Below, in pieces: positions 43,564 through 52,160 of a stretch of 64,000 bases of DNA. The DNA comes from Thermasporomyces sp036564245. Lineage in GTDB: Bacteria; Actinomycetota; Actinomycetes; Propionibacteriales; Actinopolymorphaceae. The stretch spans positions 220,660-284,659 of the forward strand of contig DATCKU010000073.1 in the NCBI GenBank assembly GCA_036564245.1. Reading direction: 5' to 3'. Numbering within the stretch: the stretch's first letter is position 1; the number at the start of each line of letters is the position of its first letter. Position numbers and translations under genes: made by a program. The notes under the pieces are model-generated. The model had not been told where the DNA came from and searched no databases. It saw only the letters and a list, made by a program, of their open reading frames with translations.

Positions 43564-44226
43564 TCAGGGAAGGACGACGACCGTGGTGCCCAAGGGAGCG
43601 AAGTCCCAGAGCGCCTTGGCATCGTGTGGCGCCTGCCGCACGCAGCCATCGGAGAGCGACTGACCGAGCTGCGTCAGCTTCTGGATGGGCTTCCCGGTCT
43701 CGATGCTGACCGGGATGTCGTGGAACCCGATCGCGGCGTTCTTTCCGTGCGTGAAGGTGACCATGTAGTTCATGCGCTCGGTGCCGTGCCAGCTCGTGGT
43801 CGTCCGCTTCCTGCGGTAGACCTCGTAGGTGCCGGGCCGCACCTGACCGTACTTCGTCCCACTCACGAGGTAGGTGCGCACCACCCGGTTGTCTGCCGAG
43901 ACGAGCCACACGCGGTTCTTCCCCAGGGAGTAGACGATGCGCTTGCCCTCACCACTTCTCGGTGGCAGCGCGGTCGGATCATCCGGGCTCAGCGTCGGCC
44001 ACATCGGCTCCGGTGTCGGCGTGTGGTTGAGCGGCGTACGTGCCCGCGGGACGGCGGGTGCACCACCGCCTTCCACAGGTGCCTCCTGAGCGATCATCTC
44101 GCCGGCCATGAACCGGGCCGGGAGGAAACCGGAGGCGCCAAGCAGCGCGACGGCGAGAGTCAAGACCGAGAATGCTGCCGAGATCACCCGGCCTACCATC
44201 CGGCGCCGGCGGGCCGCATGCCTCAT
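43564..44226 (-). CDS. L,D-transpeptidase (YkuD domain)
   Basis: A 220-residue exported or membrane-anchored cell-wall enzyme that makes 3-3 cross-links or attaches proteins. It has an N-terminal hydrophobic segment (ISAAFSVLTLAVALLGASGF), a Pro/Thr-rich linker and a C-terminal YkuD domain with VYSLGKNRVWLVS, AAIGFHDIP (His169) and the catalytic SDGCVRQ (Cys195). AAGGAGG lies 6 nt before the ATG at 44226. It converges with the helicase gene. Confidence 0.92.
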   Translation of the reverse strand: MRHAARRRRMVGRVISAAFSVLTLAVALLGASGFLPARFMAGEMIAQEAPVEGGGAPAVPRARTPLNHTPTPEPMWPTLSPDDPTALPPRSGEGKRIVYSLGKNRVWLVSADNRVVRTYLVSGTKYGQVRPGTYEVYRRKRTTTSWHGTERMNYMVTFTHGKNAAIGFHDIPVSIETGKPIQKLTQLGQSLSDGCVRQAPHDAKALWDFAPLGTTVVVLP

Positions 44227-44361
44227 TCACCGCCTCCTTTTGGACAACCGGCCGCTATTGGTCCGACAGCAGACTGCTTACAGTAGCGGGAACGAGCGCG
44301 ATTACGCAGAGTTTTGAGCGACTCCGCACAGTAGTGATACGTGAGGGTCAGGCGTACGCGT

Positions 44362-44619
44362 TCATCCGGGCGGGTACAGCGCGCCGTACGCCACGAAGCC
44401 GAACGCCCAGGCGACCACGAGGTAACCCCACCCAGCCAGGGCGCTCCGCTTTCGCCAGGCCAGGACGCTGAAGACAACGATCGGCACCAGCAGGAGCGTC
44501 GCGGCCGGGAGTCTGCCGTCGTACTCACCGAACGCCCACAGCGCGGCGAGCCCGGTCAGCGCGATGGTGAACGCGCCCAGCAGCTTGCGCGGCGACACCA
44601 GCAACCGCAACAGATCCAT
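44362..44619 (-). CDS. Small hypothetical membrane protein
   Basis: An 85-residue protein with about three hydrophobic segments (LLGAFTIALTGLAALWAFGE, AATLLLVPIVVFSVLAWRKR, WGYLVVAWAFGFVAYGALY). I do not recognise a family. The ATG is supported by TAGTCT 7 nt upstream; the open frame continues into the repeats but that part reads as low-complexity. Confidence 0.6.
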   Translation of the reverse strand: MDLLRLLVSPRKLLGAFTIALTGLAALWAFGEYDGRLPAATLLLVPIVVFSVLAWRKRSALAGWGYLVVAWAFGFVAYGALYPPG

Positions 44620-44687
44620 GACCGAGAGACTAATCGCGCGGCGCGAGGTGTACAGGCGTGTGCTCGCCACAGTCGGTGCCGGCGCAT

Positions 44688-44805
44688 GCCATGGCGAGTG
44701 GGCACCCACCACGCCTGGTCATTCTCGAGGGGTCGGGTGCCATGGCGAGTGGGTGCCCGCCGCGCCTGGTCATTCTCGGGTGCCAGCCGCGCGTGGTCAT
44801 TCTGG
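44688..44805. repeat. Tandem intergenic repeats (TGGTCATT type)
   Basis: Two 40-bp units (44688-44727 and 44739-44778, period 51) read GCCATGGCGAGTGGG then G/C-rich bases and end CGCCTGGTCATTCTCG. A third, partial unit (about 44780-44805) has GCCGCGCGTGGTCATTCTGG. The recB-type gene stop codon lies in the last TGGTCATT. Similar sequence occurs at 6425-6447. Confidence 0.7.
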
Positions 44806-45711
44806 CGGCAAGCCCTCCCAGGGTCGCCTGGTCGGATAGGCCGCTCGGCCGTCCGGGCACACGCCGGCGAAGTCACACCACTGACACTGCGGTCCGGGCA
44901 TGGGTGGGAACACCCGCTCCACCTCCGCGCTCGACAGTCCCCGCGCGTAGGCCTCCTCCGCGTCTGCTGCCTCGATCCCGATCTCGTCGGCCCGAGCGAG
45001 ATGCCGACTGAGCGACTCGTCAGTGTGCTCCCACGCGACCACCGATCCCGTCGGCAGATGGTGCAGCTCGACTCGACGACATGGTTTGCGAAGCGTACGC
45101 GCGGTTGCGGCGGCGTAGACGGCGAGCGCAAGCGAGCTCCTCGCGTCGGCGGTCGTGAGCGTGCGATGCCCGGTCTTGTAGTCGACCACCACGAGCTCGA
45201 TGCCCTGACCGGTTTCACCGGCCCGTTCGTCGATCCGGTCGATGCGACCGGACAACGCGAGCGAGGACGTCGTGAGCGCCACCGTGCGTTCCACCCCGAC
45301 GGGTTCCTGTGCCGGATCCAGCGTCGCGACGTACTGTTCGACGAGCTCGCGGGCACGACTGCGCCAGCGCATGCTCTGCGCGGAGTCTCGAAAGCCTTCG
45401 TCGATCCACACCTGCTGCAGGATCCGGCCGGCGGCCTCGGGCGTACGGTCGTCGATCGGCAGTCGCCACCACGCAGCCAAGGCCGTGTGCACGCTCGCTC
45501 CGAGACTGTTGTGGGCCCACGGCGGACCCTTCGGAGGCGTCGGCCGCTCGAGGTAGGTGAAGCGATAGCGACGCGGACAGTCCAGCCACCCGAGCAACCT
45601 GGTCGGCGTGGCCCGGAACAGCCGGCGCGGCATGTCGTCGAAGCCCAGCTGCTCAGCCGGCGCCCCGTGGTCCTGGTGCGTCTGCGGCGGACGTGCCCCC
45701 ATGGCTCCCAT
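44797..45711 (-). CDS. RecB family exonuclease-like protein (PD-(D/E)XK)
   Basis: A 304-residue protein of the single-domain RecB nuclease type found in actinomycetes: SPTRLLGWLDCPRRYRFTYL-like N-terminus (here ATPTRLLGWLDCPRRYRFTY), SLGASVHTALAAWW, the nuclease core LSGRIDRID ... LVVVDYKTG and a C-terminal Cys cluster (CQWCDFAGVCPDG) that with the first Cys can bind a 4Fe-4S cluster. Substrate and partner are unknown. ATGs at 45711 and 45702 are both possible. The stop lies inside a TGGTCATT repeat. Confidence 0.85.
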   Translation of the reverse strand: MGAMGARPPQTHQDHGAPAEQLGFDDMPRRLFRATPTRLLGWLDCPRRYRFTYLERPTPPKGPPWAHNSLGASVHTALAAWWRLPIDDRTPEAAGRILQQVWIDEGFRDSAQSMRWRSRARELVEQYVATLDPAQEPVGVERTVALTTSSLALSGRIDRIDERAGETGQGIELVVVDYKTGHRTLTTADARSSLALAVYAAATARTLRKPCRRVELHHLPTGSVVAWEHTDESLSRHLARADEIGIEAADAEEAYARGLSSAEVERVFPPMPGPQCQWCDFAGVCPDGRAAYPTRRPWEGLPPE

Positions 45712-45816
45712 CCTGTCAATGCCCACCCCCGGGCGAACCGCCCGGATCTTCGGACGTCGATGCGATCGAGGCTGTCAGTGATCCTGGCCTGCTCCGATCA
45801 TCGCTCGAACACCCGA

Positions 45817-46731
45817 TCACCGTTCGAGCAGCGTGGGATCGGGCAGGAACGGTTCGGGAGTACGACGGCCGGAGGCGTCGGCAATCGCACGTGCCCGGTC
45901 CAGGAGCCGCACCAGCTCCTCCGGATCGGTCGTACAACATCCAAGATCGTGGTGGTCCTTCCCCTCGCCGTGGTAGTCGCTCGAGCCGAGGACGGCGAGA
46001 CCGAGCTCGCCGGCCAACTCGCGCAGATGACGACGTGTCGCCTCGTCATGGTCCAGGTGGTCGACCTCCAGCCCGACGAGGCCCAGACCAGCGAGCTCGG
46101 CGAGCATCGCGTCGGTGAGCGCCTGGCGGCTGGCCCTGCCATGCGGGTGGGCGAGCACGGGTGCCCCTCCAGCCGCTACGACGCAGCGGATCACCTCACC
46201 GGGTTCGGGCGCATAACGGGTGACGTACGCCGGCCCGCCCTCACCCAGCCAGCGGTCGAAGGCCTCGTTCCGATCTGCCGCATAGCCCGCCTCGACCAGC
46301 GCATCGGCAACATGCGGCCGGCCCGGTGCAGTGGCTGACCGCGCGTGCCGGGCCACGTCGTCGCTGCTGATCGTGATGCCGAGTGCTTGGAGCCGCTCGA
46401 GGATCACAGGGACCCGTGTGGCGCGGCCGTTGCGGATCCGCTCCAGCATGTGCTGCAGCTCTGGAAACGTGGGATCGGGAAGATACGCGAGCACGTGGAC
46501 GCTGGCGCCGGCTCCAGACTCGGTCGCCAGCCGGCTCGAGATCTCCGCTCCGACCACAAGTCCGATCCCCCGCCGTTCGGCCTCGGCGAGCGCCTCCTCC
46601 CATCCGGCGAACGTGTCGTGGTCGGTGATCGCGACGACGTCGAGGCCTGCCTCGGCGGCTTTTCGCACAAGACCGGCTGGTGTGTCGGTTCCGTCCGAGC
46701 AACTGGAATGGGTGTGGAGATCGATGCGCAC
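45817..46731 (-). CDS. PHP domain phosphoesterase
   Basis: A 304-residue metal-dependent phosphoesterase with the full PHP motif set: DLHTHSSCSDGTDTP, VAITDHDTFAGW, EISSRL, VLAHPHGRASR and VLGSSDYHGEGK. Proteins of this TrpH/RnaseAM-like group cleave 3',5'-bisnucleotides or RNA 5' ends. The GTG start has AAGGTGGA upstream. It lies about 100 bp upstream of the RecB-type gene on the same strand and could be in the same transcript. Confidence 0.9.
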   Translation of the reverse strand: MRIDLHTHSSCSDGTDTPAGLVRKAAEAGLDVVAITDHDTFAGWEEALAEAERRGIGLVVGAEISSRLATESGAGASVHVLAYLPDPTFPELQHMLERIRNGRATRVPVILERLQALGITISSDDVARHARSATAPGRPHVADALVEAGYAADRNEAFDRWLGEGGPAYVTRYAPEPGEVIRCVVAAGGAPVLAHPHGRASRQALTDAMLAELAGLGLVGLEVDHLDHDEATRRHLRELAGELGLAVLGSSDYHGEGKDHHDLGCCTTDPEELVRLLDRARAIADASGRRTPEPFLPDPTLLER

Positions 46732-46829
46732 GGCTCCACCTTGGCAGATGCGCCCACGACGGCTGTGCCCGTCACAGCCGGATCGGGATCCGTAGCAGGT
46801 CCACCCCGGCCGACAGGGGGTCGGAGAAG

Positions 46830-47483
46830 TCAGCTCTGCCGTGGCTTCGGAGCCGTCCGAAGTCGTGGCGTGAGCGCGCCGTACGGCAGAAGATCGACCT
46901 CTCGGCCGAGCATTGCGGCGTCGGCCAACGCGAACGGCTCGAGGAGGAGCGCGCCGGCGGTCTCAGGAAAGAAGATCAGCCAGAGCCAGAACCCCTCCGC
47001 CTCGCCGGCGTAGACGGCTCGGTCCGGTGGGGTGCGGACGAACCACAGCGGTGTGGGTCTGCCACCTGCCTGCACCTTCGCCTGCGGTGCGCCGGCACCG
47101 AACGCCTCACCAGGGTCGGCTTCCTCGAGCCCTGCGTATCGGGCACCCAGGCCCACCCCCATCTCCTCCGCCACGAGGACTAGCTCCCCGGCGCCACCGA
47201 GCGGGTTGGGGCCGCAGCTCGCCAGGACGGTCGCGCGCACCCCCTCCACGTCGGAGCCTGCGTGACCCACCCCGGTGATCACCCAGCCCCGCGGCAGCGG
47301 CCAGGGCATCCAGATCGGCAAGCGGGACCGCATCGCCAGCCACCGCACGAGCTCTGCGGATGGCTGGACGAACGGTTGCAGCGGATGCACGGGCCCATGG
47401 GCCGAGCACACCCAATTGCTGTCCCACGGAGACGGTGGACGCAACGAGTTATGACATCGGGGACAAACCGGCTCGCCCTTCAT
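46830..47483 (-). CDS. DUF6758 family protein
   Basis: A 217-residue actinobacterial protein of unknown function. It begins MKGEPVCPRCHNSLRPPSPW and VCSAHGPVHPLQPF, a likely zinc ribbon, followed by a Gly-rich middle (GVGHAGSDVEGVRATVLASC, GELVLVAEEMGVGLGARYAG) and a C-terminal part with FWLWLIFFPETAGALLLEPF. The ATG at 47483 has GAAGGAG upstream. It is divergent from the NUDIX gene. Confidence 0.8.
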   Translation of the reverse strand: MKGEPVCPRCHNSLRPPSPWDSNWVCSAHGPVHPLQPFVQPSAELVRWLAMRSRLPIWMPWPLPRGWVITGVGHAGSDVEGVRATVLASCGPNPLGGAGELVLVAEEMGVGLGARYAGLEEADPGEAFGAGAPQAKVQAGGRPTPLWFVRTPPDRAVYAGEAEGFWLWLIFFPETAGALLLEPFALADAAMLGREVDLLPYGALTPRLRTAPKPRQS

Positions 47484-47579
47484 CCGACGCTCCTTCATGC
47501 GGGCGTTCAGGCCGGGATTCGAAGGATCCGCTCGAGCCGATCGTACGGGAACTGTCCGCCTGCAGGCTCGCCGCGCCGA

Positions 47580-47585
47580 TATCGT
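47580..47585 (+). promoter_or_regulatory. Putative -10 box of a leaderless transcript
   Basis: TATCGT lies 6 nt before the GTG of the NUDIX gene. Confidence 0.45.
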
Positions 47586-47591
47586 GCAACG

Positions 47592-48032
47592 GTGGCACGG
47601 CGCATCCCCTGTGTCGGCGCGGTGATCCCAGACGGCGATCGACTGCTCGTGGTTCGCCGTGCGCGTGCGCCTGGCGCCGGGCTCTGGACCATCCCGGGCG
47701 GCCGGGTCGAGGCCGGCGAGACCGACCACGAAGCCCTGCGGCGCGAGGTGCGTGAAGAGACCGGGCTCGACGTCACGGTCGGCCGTCTGCTGGGAACCGT
47801 GGAGCAAGACGCGGGCGAAGGCGCGGTCTTCGTCATCCGTGACTACATGTGCGCACCGGAAGGTGGAGATCTGCGCCCCGGCGACGACGCGGCCGACGCC
47901 CGTTGGGTGACAGCTCAGGAGCTTCGCCGACTCCCGACGACCCCGCACCTTGTCGAGACTCTGGTCGGATGGCAGGTGCTGTCTCCTGCCAGCCTCACAC
48001 CACCGGGGTCCAGCGGTCCGGCGGAGTGGTGA
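47592..48032 (+). CDS. NUDIX hydrolase
   Basis: A 146-residue pyrophosphohydrolase with the Nudix box GGRVEAGETDHEALRREVRE followed by ETGLDV, in a short single-domain protein (IPCVGAVIPDGDRLLVVRRA at the N-terminus). The substrate is unknown. The GTG at 47592 is chosen because of the TATCGT box and because the family N-terminus starts here. Confidence 0.9.
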   Translation: MARRIPCVGAVIPDGDRLLVVRRARAPGAGLWTIPGGRVEAGETDHEALRREVREETGLDVTVGRLLGTVEQDAGEGAVFVIRDYMCAPEGGDLRPGDDAADARWVTAQELRRLPTTPHLVETLVGWQVLSPASLTPPGSSGPAEW

Positions 48033-48065
48033 GCCCTTGATCGACCGTACACTCACCGTGCCACG

Positions 48066-48950
48066 ATGAGCCGCATGCCATCGAGTCGCCGCTCCATCCT
48101 CACTGCAGGCGCCGTGCTCGGCGCGGCTGGCATCACCGCCGGGCTGGTCGAGGCGCGGATCCTCCCGGGACGTGTCCTGCTGCACACAGCCCTCGGCCTG
48201 ACGGGCGAAGACGGCGTCATTCCCGACGTCAAGCCGGGCACGAGGGTCGACAAGACGTTCCGTTCTCGTGCGCAGAACGGAAAGGTCGTCCACTGGTCGG
48301 CTTCGTATCCTCCCGGGGTCTCGGCAGATGCCCGACTTCCCGTGGTGCTCGCCCTCCACGCCAGAGGCGGTGACCACACCTGGCCTTTCACCGAGCTCGG
48401 GATCGATCGCTACCTCGCCGCGGGCGCCGCGCGATGGCCGACGCCGTTCGCCGTCGTGACGGTCGACGGCGGCCCGGACAGCTACTGGCACCGGCGCCGG
48501 AACGGCGGCGATCCCCAGGCGATGATCGTGCAGGAGCTGCTTCCACGGTTGGCATCCAGAGGTTTGCGCACCGACCGGATCGGCGTGATCGGCTGGTCGA
48601 TGGGTGGTTATGGTGCGCTGCTTCTGGCCGAGCGGCATGCCGACCGGGTCGCTGCTGCGGTCGCCGCAAGTCCTGCGCTCTGGCAGAACGCAGAGGACGC
48701 CGCCGAGGGCGCCTTCGACGGGCCGACGGACTTTCAGGCCAACGACGTCTTCGCCGACCAGCAAGCGTTGAAGGACGTGAGACTGCGCGTCGACTGTGGT
48801 CGAGACGATCCGTTCCTCGAAGCGACTCGCGCCTTCGTCGCAGGGCTGCCCAAGCGACCCGCCGGTGGTTTCCAGCCCGGTGCGCACACCGCCGGCTACT
48901 GGCGACGCCTCCTTCCGGCGCAGCTCGAGTTCCTCGCCTGGAACCTCTGA
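48066..48950 (+). CDS. Exported alpha/beta-hydrolase (esterase)
   Basis: A 294-residue hydrolase with a Tat-like N-terminal signal (SSRRSILTAGAVLGAAGITA). The catalytic Ser lies in IGVIGWSMGGYGALLL, the Asp in LRVDCGRDDPF and the His in FQPGAHTAGYW, as in the esterase D / antigen 85-like group. The substrate is unknown. It starts at an ATG shortly after the NUDIX gene, with TACACT about 12 nt upstream. Confidence 0.85.
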   Translation: MSRMPSSRRSILTAGAVLGAAGITAGLVEARILPGRVLLHTALGLTGEDGVIPDVKPGTRVDKTFRSRAQNGKVVHWSASYPPGVSADARLPVVLALHARGGDHTWPFTELGIDRYLAAGAARWPTPFAVVTVDGGPDSYWHRRRNGGDPQAMIVQELLPRLASRGLRTDRIGVIGWSMGGYGALLLAERHADRVAAAVAASPALWQNAEDAAEGAFDGPTDFQANDVFADQQALKDVRLRVDCGRDDPFLEATRAFVAGLPKRPAGGFQPGAHTAGYWRRLLPAQLEFLAWNL

Positions 48951-49134
48951 TCCACGACCTACCCGCCTACCGGCGGTGGGCTTGCCACGCGGCAACGGCC
49001 GAGCGCTCCGCCCGGCGGCGTCACGCAGCTGACTCGCCAGAGGTTCGCCCCATGCCGGGGAGAGGTCCGAACGTCCGGGCACGGGCTCCGGCTTCGCATC
49101 ACAGCGAGGGGTACGACGAAGGAAGGGCTCCCAG

Positions 49135-49728
49135 TCACGCGTTCCAGAGGAGGATCGCAGGGGCCTCTCGTTCCCAGCCCAGCACGCTGAGCTTCGCGAC
49201 ATCCAGGACGAAATGCGCACCCGCCTCGGGCGCGAATCCCAGCCACCTCGCCGTCAGGACGCGAAGCACGTGTCCGTGGGCGAAAAGCAGCGCCCGTTGC
49301 CGCGCCTGCCTGCGTACCCGCTCGATCAACCGGTCGGCCCGGGCTCCCACCTCACCAGCCGTCTCACCGCCGGGCGTCGGGTGAGTCCACACCGTCCACC
49401 CGGGAATCCGCTCACGTACCTGCGCGGTGGTGAGGCCCTCGACCTCGCCGTACCGCCACTCGTGCGCATCCGCGTCCACCACGGCCACGTCGCCGAACCC
49501 CGCCAGGCGAGCCGTGTCACGGGCACGCCGCAGTGGGCTGGTGAGTACGAGATCGAACGGTGTTCCCGCGAGTCGCCGGGCCAATGCGCGCGCCGCGGCT
49601 TCGCCCTTCGGGGTCAACGGCAGATCGGTGACGCTCGTGTGCCGATTCGTCCGACTCCATTCGGTCTGCCCATGACGGGCGAGCCACAGCTCCGGTCGCC
49701 CGGAATCGACCCCCGCGTCACGACTCAC
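49135..49728 (-). CDS. Histidine phosphatase family protein
   Basis: A 197-residue phosphoglycerate-mutase-like acid phosphatase with the catalytic LWLARHGQTEWS near the N-terminus, the second Arg in LTSPLRRARDTA, the Glu in HEWRYGEVEG and the C-terminal His in LLFAHGHVLRVL. The GTG at 49728 overlaps the stop of the upstream stress-protein gene by 4 bp (GTGA), so the two are coupled. The substrate is unknown. Confidence 0.9.
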   Translation of the reverse strand: MSRDAGVDSGRPELWLARHGQTEWSRTNRHTSVTDLPLTPKGEAAARALARRLAGTPFDLVLTSPLRRARDTARLAGFGDVAVVDADAHEWRYGEVEGLTTAQVRERIPGWTVWTHPTPGGETAGEVGARADRLIERVRRQARQRALLFAHGHVLRVLTARWLGFAPEAGAHFVLDVAKLSVLGWEREAPAILLWNA

Positions 49729-50207
49729 AGCGAACCGGTCTGCAATGCCAGTTTCGCCAGCAGATTGCGCGCTTCCTCCGCCTTCTGAGGCTGGCAGAGC
49801 ACGTCGTACGTCGCGGCCACCACCTGCGTGCGTGAGGTGAAGTCGCGGTGTCCACCGGTCGCGCGGTAGCCGAACCAGCCGAAGATCGCACCGAACAGCG
49901 CACCGACGACGATGCCGGTGACGATCAAGGCAATGGCGTTGGCACCCGTGCTGGCGAACAGGCTCATGAGAATGCCGACGAACAGCCCCCACCACGCCCC
50001 GGCGCTGGCGCCCACGGCGATCGCCCGACCTTGCGTCATCCGGCCCGTCACACGCTCGACCAGCTTGAGGTCGGTGCCCACGATCGTCACGTTCTCGACC
50101 GGGAACTTGTTGTCGGACAGGTAGTCGACTGCTCGCTGCGCCTCGGCGTATGTGCGGTAGGAACCGACCGGCAGTCCGGTCGGTGGTTCCGGGAGCGGAA
50201 TGGACAT
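49725..50207 (-). CDS. General stress protein 17M-like membrane protein
   Basis: A 160-residue protein of the GSP17M-type family: SYRTYAEAQRAVDYLSDNKF and PVENVTIVGTDLKLVERVTG at the N-terminus, followed by two Gly-rich membrane segments (AWWGLFVGILMSLFASTGAN, ALIVTGIVVGALFGAIFGWF) and a C-terminal soluble tail. Such proteins are induced by stress. Its stop overlaps the start of the phosphatase gene. AAGGTG lies upstream of the ATG at 50207. Confidence 0.85.
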   Translation of the reverse strand: MSIPLPEPPTGLPVGSYRTYAEAQRAVDYLSDNKFPVENVTIVGTDLKLVERVTGRMTQGRAIAVGASAGAWWGLFVGILMSLFASTGANAIALIVTGIVVGALFGAIFGWFGYRATGGHRDFTSRTQVVAATYDVLCQPQKAEEARNLLAKLALQTGSL

Positions 50208-50836
50208 CACGGACACCTTCTTCGTCAGTCGGACCGACGTTCAGACTGCTCGCAATCTTCTGACACTCCGAGGATGCCTCATCGGCCTTAAGATCCGTAC
50301 CCGATCGAGCGAGTCCCGCTGGACCTGGTCGATGTCGCGGTATTCACTGCTAGACTGGCCAGTCGGCTGTGCCCGCCATCGGCGGGTCTCATATGGTCCG
50401 ACCGCTTCGGGTGCCGATGTCGCATCGTGTGAAAGACGTCGAACGAAGCGCAAGAGGCAGGACCGAATTCGTTCGCTCGCCCTCACGAGGGCCCGGTGGC
50501 GAGGAGGTGATGCAGGTGGATCCTGCTAATCCCTGCAGTACCTGCGTCCCTCAGGACCGCCCCGCTTTCGCATAGCTGGCCAGGCTCTGCCCTGCTGGCC
50601 TGAGCCACTGACGTGCCCGGCCAGCTCCACGTAGCCATCCAGTCGGTCGGCGGCGCAACTCGTCCGCTCCCGACCGACGGACATCTCGTGTCGTACGACC
50701 GCAACCACAGCACGTAGTCCGGGGTTTGGTCACGAGGGACGTCCCACCGCGTCCATGTCGCGCGTTCGTGGACGCCTTGTGTTTGCCGTCTGTCGTCTGC
50801 ACGCACGCACTCAACTCGGACGAGGAGGTCGTCACC
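50208..50836. other. Long divergent region upstream of corA
   Basis: About 630 bases. It holds a possible -10 (TAGACT at about 50352), a hairpin CCCGCC-ATC-GGCGGG, and a short open frame with a ribosome-binding site (listed separately) followed by the hairpin GGCCAG-N-CTGGCC. No conserved Mg-riboswitch (M-box) pattern was recognised by eye. Confidence 0.45.
50510..50575 (+). CDS. Possible short upstream ORF before corA
   Basis: A 21-codon frame (MQVDPANPCSTCVPQDRPAF plus A) follows GAGGAGG just upstream of its ATG, and ends shortly before the hairpin GGCCAG-N-CTGGCC. It has three Pro and two Cys. It could be a leader peptide controlling corA, since Pro-rich leaders do this for Mg transporters in other bacteria, but the distance to corA (about 260 bp) and the lack of a T-run argue for caution. 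Confidence 0.25.
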   Translation: MQVDPANPCSTCVPQDRPAFA

Positions 50837-52039
50837 ATGAGCCTGCCGAGCCCCATGCTGCGTTCTGCTCGCACCAGAAGCCACCTCGCGCGGAGCCGAT
50901 CGTCGACACCCTCGACCGGAAACGGTGCGCGTAGCAGCGTTCTCGCTGGAGGCCGCGCCCGCGCCATGATGCGCGCCATCCGCCGTCGCGGCGCCGTACC
51001 GACGACCAACGCGAGCAGCGAGGTCAGGCAGCTCGCCGGTAGCCCGGAGCAGGCGATCGTCGACTGGGCGTTCTACCGAGACGGGGAACGGCAACCCGAC
51101 GTCACGTCCTACAGCGAGGGAGTACGTCGGGCACGCAACGGCGACGGCTTTGTCTGGATCGGCTTGTTCGAGCCGACGCAGCGTCAGCTCGCTGGTATCG
51201 CGGCGGAGTTCGACCTGCACCCGTTGGCCGTGGAAGACGCCGTGACCGCGCACCAGCGGCCCAAGCTCGAGCGGTACGACGACACGCTGTTTGCGGTCTT
51301 CAAGACCATCCGGAATTCCCCCGATGAGATCTCTGCGACGGGCGAGCTCTCGGCGTCCGGCGAGGTCATGGTCTTCGTGGGTGCGGATTTCGTCGTGACG
51401 GTACGACACGGCGCCCACAGCGAGCTGGGTGAGGTACGGCGACAGCTGCAGGAGAATCCCAGCCACCTGGCGTTGGGTCCGGCCACCGTCCTGCACGCCG
51501 TGGCCGACCGCATCGTCGACGACTACCTCGCCGTCGTCGACCGGCTCCAAGACGACATCGACGAGCTGGAGATCTCCGTCTTCTCGGCCCGTGGTGGGCG
51601 CAACGTCGGACGCGTCTACCAGCTGAAGCGGCAGGTGCTCGAGCTGAAGCGTGCCGTGACCCCCCTGGCCCAGCCGCTGCGACAGCTGGCGGAGCGGCCG
51701 CTGCGCCTCATTCCTCCGGAGATCCGGGAGTACTTCCGTGACGTCGAGGACCATCTGACTCGGGTACGCGAGCAGGTCGCCGAGTTCGACGAGTTGCTGA
51801 CGTCCCTCCTCCAGGCAAGCCTCGCGCAACTCACCGTGGCCGAGAACGAAGACATGCGGAAGATCTCCGCCTGGGTGGCGATCCTCGCGGTCCCCACGAT
51901 GATCGCCGGCGTCTATGGCATGAACTTCGAATACATGCCGGAGCGGGACTGGAAGTTCGGCTATCCGATGGTCCTGCTCGGCATCCTCGTCATCTGTTTC
52001 ACGCTGCACCGCTTCTTCAAGCGCAACGGCTGGCTTTAG
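50837..52039 (+). CDS. corA: Magnesium/cobalt transporter CorA family protein
   Basis: A 400-residue CorA-type channel: a basic N-terminal tail, a soluble funnel domain (FVWIGLFEPTQRQLAGIAAE, FHLHPLAVEDA-type block here FDLHPLAVEDAVTAHQRPKL), long helices, and two C-terminal membrane segments with the selectivity motif YGMNFEYMPE between them (ISAWVAILAVPTMIAGVYGM and GYPMVLLGILVICFTLHRFF). The ATG at 50837 has GAGGAGG upstream. Mg2+ (and Co2+) uptake is the usual role. Confidence 0.94.
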   Translation: MSLPSPMLRSARTRSHLARSRSSTPSTGNGARSSVLAGGRARAMMRAIRRRGAVPTTNASSEVRQLAGSPEQAIVDWAFYRDGERQPDVTSYSEGVRRARNGDGFVWIGLFEPTQRQLAGIAAEFDLHPLAVEDAVTAHQRPKLERYDDTLFAVFKTIRNSPDEISATGELSASGEVMVFVGADFVVTVRHGAHSELGEVRRQLQENPSHLALGPATVLHAVADRIVDDYLAVVDRLQDDIDELEISVFSARGGRNVGRVYQLKRQVLELKRAVTPLAQPLRQLAERPLRLIPPEIREYFRDVEDHLTRVREQVAEFDELLTSLLQASLAQLTVAENEDMRKISAWVAILAVPTMIAGVYGMNFEYMPERDWKFGYPMVLLGILVICFTLHRFFKRNGWL

Positions 52040-52074
52040 GTTCGCTGGCCCGGCGCCGACTCGATGCGGCCCGT

Positions 52075-52145
52075 TGTGCACGACGCCTGCCGGAGATGTG
52101 AATCGCGCCGACACGTCATGCACGTCCGGCAGGTGTCGTGCACAT
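52075..52145. repeat. 71-bp palindromic element, copy 2
   Basis: Arms TGTGCACGACGCCTGCCGGA (52075-52094) and TCCGGCAGGTGTCGTGCACA (52125-52144) pair at 19 of 20 bases around a 30-nt loop. It shares length and 52 of 71 bases with the element at 39872-39942. It lies between the 3' ends of corA and the next gene (convergent). Confidence 0.75.
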
Positions 52146-52160
52146 CGTCGAGGAGAACAG

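Noticed and set aside
44688..44805. Tandem units considered as a CRISPR array
   Set aside because: Only two full units with an 11-bp spacer, palindromic-repeat-like and resembling other intergenic sites; no cas genes.
46830..49220. A 796-residue minus-strand frame spanning DUF6758, NUDIX and the esterase
   Set aside because: Only the C-terminal 217 residues look like a protein (DUF6758, with its own start and ribosome-binding site). The rest overlaps two well-supported plus-strand genes.
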